In this document: positions 53,564 through 55,494 of the stretch, piece after piece | Layout: each line of letters starts with the position of its first letter | Numbering within the stretch: the stretch's first letter is position 1 | Source of the DNA: Clostridium sp. | GTDB taxonomy: Bacteria; Bacillota; Clostridia; Clostridiales; Clostridiaceae | DNA: 55,494 bases | Assembly (NCBI GenBank): GCA_015058405.1 | Contig: SVCL01000138.1 | Location: 1-55,494, forward strand | Direction of reading: 5' to 3' | Made by a program: the position numbers and the translations under genes | The notes under the pieces: model-generated | Databases searched by the model: none | What the model was told of the DNA's origin: nothing | Seen by the model: only the letters and a program-made list of their open reading frames with translations

Positions 53564-53752
53564 TTGTTTACTGATAGAAAAATACTATTTGGAATAGGTA
53601 TAGGCCTTATACTAGGTGTTTTATTTATGATTGGTTATGAATATAAAGTAAGTGTTTCAGATGCAGTTATTGAAGAAAAAGCTAGAGGCCTAGGAATGCA
53701 TTATGAAGGTGAGTGCAAAGCTTTATTTGAAAGGAATGATAAAGGTGATTAG
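53564..53752 (+). CDS. Small single-pass membrane protein after fliA; start uncertain
   Basis: The frame encodes a membrane helix ('ILFGIGIGLILGVLFMIGY') followed by a short tail ('VSVSDAVIEEKARGLGMHYE'). I do not recognise it. The coordinates use the TTG at 53564, but that codon has no Shine-Dalgarno sequence. In the same frame an ATT at 53522 follows AAGGGGGAA (53508-53516) at good spacing and would give 76 residues with a basic N-terminal segment 'ISKRIIKKAKEIAFLF'. ATT starts are rare, so this needs evidence. The 3' end overlaps the flgF-like gene by eight bases. Confidence 0.6.
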   Translation: MFTDRKILFGIGIGLILGVLFMIGYEYKVSVSDAVIEEKARGLGMHYEGECKALFERNDKGD

Positions 53753-54515
53753 AAGTTTATATACAGCAGTTTCTGGTATGATAGCTATGGAAAATAAACA
53801 AAATACTGTTGTTAATAATATGGCTAATGCTAATACGACAGGTTTTAAAGCAGATTCTCTTATAACTAAAAGTTTTAATGAAGTATTACTTCAAAATAAA
53901 GAAAAATTACAAGGAAAAACTCATGTTGCTCAAGATCTAGGAAAAGTAAGCTTAGGAGTTGCTATGGATGGAATAAGTACTGATTTTTCTTCAGGTGATT
54001 TAAAGCAAACTCAAAATGAAACAGATTTTGCTTTAAATGGAAGAGGGTTCTTTGCCGTTAGAACAGCAGATGGGGTAAAGTATACTAGAGATGGTCAATT
54101 TAGAGTAAATAATGAAGGAAACTTAATTAATAATAATGGTGATTTAGTTTTAGGAATGGATAATAGAACGAATACTCTTGAACCTATTCATATTGGAAAT
54201 TCAGCATTTGTACTTGATAACAATAACAATATAGTAATAAATGGAGTAGCAACTCAAAGACTAGCAATAGCAGACTTTGAGGATTATACTAAGTTATCTA
54301 AGGTTGGAAATAATTATTATCAAAATGAGAATCCAGTTTATATTAATAACGCTTCTGTTAGACAAGGGTATTTAGAGACATCAAATGTTAATGTAATGAC
54401 TGCCATGACAGATATGATTAGTGTTATGAGAAGTTTTGAAACTAATCAGAAATTTGTAAGTATGCTTGATGATACTTTAAATAAGGCAGCCAATCAAATT
54501 GGAAAGGTACAATAA
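53745..54515 (+). CDS. Flagellar rod/hook-basal body protein (FlgF/FlgG family)
   Basis: This 256-residue rod protein starts at GTG 53745, since the family N-terminus is 'IRSLYTAVSGMIAMENKQN' and AAGGA (53731-53735) fits. It has 'NNMANANTTGFKADS' and a C-terminal 'VRQGYLETSNVNVMTAMTDM'. The pair with the next gene is the usual distal rod set FlgF plus FlgG; which is which cannot be settled by eye. Confidence 0.92.
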   Translation: MIRSLYTAVSGMIAMENKQNTVVNNMANANTTGFKADSLITKSFNEVLLQNKEKLQGKTHVAQDLGKVSLGVAMDGISTDFSSGDLKQTQNETDFALNGRGFFAVRTADGVKYTRDGQFRVNNEGNLINNNGDLVLGMDNRTNTLEPIHIGNSAFVLDNNNNIVINGVATQRLAIADFEDYTKLSKVGNNYYQNENPVYINNASVRQGYLETSNVNVMTAMTDMISVMRSFETNQKFVSMLDDTLNKAANQIGKVQ

Positions 54516-54536
54516 TGGTAAGGGGAGAGAATATTT

Positions 54537-55304
54537 ATGTATAGAATATTAAGTACTAGTAAAAGTGGGATGAACGCAAATCAAACAAAGTTAGATACCA
54601 TAAGTAATAACTTGGCGAATTCTGGTACTACTGGATATAAAAGCGTTGAGGTTGGATTTGAAGATTTATTAACTGAAACTATTAATAGAAAGGGATATCG
54701 TACTAATAATGAATCAGTTATGGGTACAGGGGTAAGAACTACTGATTGGTTTAGAAATAACTCTCAAGGTAACTTACAGCTTACAAGTCAAAGTACTGAT
54801 TTTGCTTTAGATGGACCTGGATATTTTAGAGTTACTTTAGCAGATGGTTCTAAGGCTTATACTAGAGATGGTGCTTTTAAAGTTGATGCGTTAGGAAGAC
54901 TAGTTGATAGTAATGGAAATAAGGTTGAATTAAATTATGAAGATGGTTATTCAGAAGAAAATTGTCCATTAAGTCCATCTACTTTAACTATAGATTCAGA
55001 AGGTAATGTTTATTCAAAACATGATGGAATTTTAACTAAGGTTGCACAGGTACCTATATACACTGCTGTTGGTGATGAGGCGTTTACTTCAATAAGTGAT
55101 AATTTATTTGTTCCAACAGAAGGAGCACAACTTCAATTAGCTACAGACACACATGTATATCAAGGTTACTTAGAAATGTCCAATGTTGATATGACTACAG
55201 CTTTTACAGATCTTATAATCACACAAAGAGCATTCCAATTATCATCTAAAGGAGTATCAACTGCAGATGAGATGTGGGGAATGATTAATAATATGAGAAG
55301 ATAA
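54537..55304 (+). CDS. Flagellar rod/hook-basal body protein (FlgG/FlgF family)
   Basis: This 255-residue rod protein has 'RILSTSKSGMNANQTKLDTI', 'NNLANSGTTGYKSVEVGFED', 'GPGYFRVTLADGSKAYTRDG' and a C-terminal 'VYQGYLEMSNVDMTTAFTDL'. It is the last gene of the long flagellar operon and is followed by a terminator. Together with the gene before it, it would form the distal rod. Confidence 0.94.
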   Translation: MYRILSTSKSGMNANQTKLDTISNNLANSGTTGYKSVEVGFEDLLTETINRKGYRTNNESVMGTGVRTTDWFRNNSQGNLQLTSQSTDFALDGPGYFRVTLADGSKAYTRDGAFKVDALGRLVDSNGNKVELNYEDGYSEENCPLSPSTLTIDSEGNVYSKHDGILTKVAQVPIYTAVGDEAFTSISDNLFVPTEGAQLQLATDTHVYQGYLEMSNVDMTTAFTDLIITQRAFQLSSKGVSTADEMWGMINNMRR

Positions 55305-55320
55305 TATAAGTTATTTTATA

Positions 55321-55359
55321 AAAAGCATTGCATTATTTTAATAATACAATGCTTTTTTT
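55321..55359 (+). terminator. Intrinsic terminator closing the flgB-flgG operon
   Basis: AAAAGCATTG (55321-55330) pairs with CAATGCTTTT (55347-55356), extended inside by ATTATT/AATAAT after one mismatch, followed by seven T (55353-55359). Confidence 0.93.
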
Positions 55360-55494
55360 GTGTGCCCAGCATGGGCAACAACTCGACGGTGAAAGTCCGT
55401 TGTGGGCTTGGTAGTGGGAACCACTAGTCAAGGGCAAGGGTGTCCATCGTGAGGTGGAATCTGAAGGAAGCCTAAGGCAAATTCTTGGTCTGAG
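55360..55494 (+). mobile_element. 5' end of a group II intron, truncated by the window edge
   Basis: The sequence begins GTGTG directly after the T-run of the preceding terminator and continues with features of group II intron 5' regions: a TGCCC...GGGCA hairpin, 'GGTGAAAGTCCG', 'GGGAACC', and 'GGAATCTGAAGGAAGCC'. GC content is clearly higher than that of the neighbouring genes. The reverse transcriptase gene and domains II-VI would lie beyond the window. Insertion just after a terminator stem-loop is typical of group IIC introns, but the class is not proven here. Confidence 0.8.

Overview
The window is low-GC DNA from a motile anaerobe, most likely a Clostridium sensu stricto (cluster I) species. 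The evidence is the strong A/T codon bias, the long pyruvate:ferredoxin oxidoreductase, Shine-Dalgarno sequences close to GGAGG before almost every gene, and a clostridial flagellar gene order that includes a fused FliR-FlhB protein. I cannot name the species from sequence alone.

Bases 1-6,900 are housekeeping. They hold the 3' part of a pyruvate:ferredoxin oxidoreductase gene (nifJ/por), a DUF1292 protein with a Cys/His-rich head, a PHP-type phosphoesterase with a class I aminotransferase behind it, and a small HAD-IB phosphatase. Intrinsic terminators separate these units. The 354 bases before the next operon (6873-7226) hold two hairpins without a clear U-tract and a good vegetative promoter.

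Bases 7,200-17,600 form a chemotaxis and switch operon: fapA-like, cheW, cheD, cheB, cheR, cheA, cheC, cheY, cheW, fliM, fliY. It ends in a perfectly palindromic terminator.

Bases 17,700-30,650 are the late (filament) region. A sigma-28 type promoter (TAAA-N15-TTCGATAA) precedes flgM-flgN-flgK-flgL-fliW-csrA-flaG-orf-fliS-fliD-orf. The main flagellin, two glycosyltransferase/TPR genes and a divergent second flagellin follow. The flagellins and the first glycosyltransferase have sigma-28-like sites of the same geometry. The main flagellin leader carries a hairpin with a near-consensus CsrA site plus a second GGA site in its Shine-Dalgarno sequence. This fits FliW-CsrA-flagellin partner switching as known in Bacillus subtilis.

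Bases 30,700-55,310 are one long early/middle operon: flgB-flgC-fliE-fliF-fliG-fliH-fliI-fliJ-fliK-flgD-orf-flgE-flbD-motA-motB-fliL-fliO-fliP-fliQ-fliR::flhB-flhA-flhF-flhG-(45-aa orf)-fliA-orf-orf-flgF-like-flgG-like. It encodes basal body, export apparatus, hook, motor and the sigma factor (FliA) that reads the late genes, while FlgM in the late operon restrains FliA. FlgE is very large (886 aa) because it carries five divergent tandem modules. The operon ends in a terminator, and a group II intron begins exactly at the end of its U-tract and runs off the window.

I found no CRISPR array, tRNA, rRNA, prophage or toxin-antitoxin system. I see no wholly new system. The most unusual items are the modular hook protein, the divergent second flagellin beside two GT/TPR proteins, several unassigned small genes inside the flagellar operons, and unexplained hairpins.
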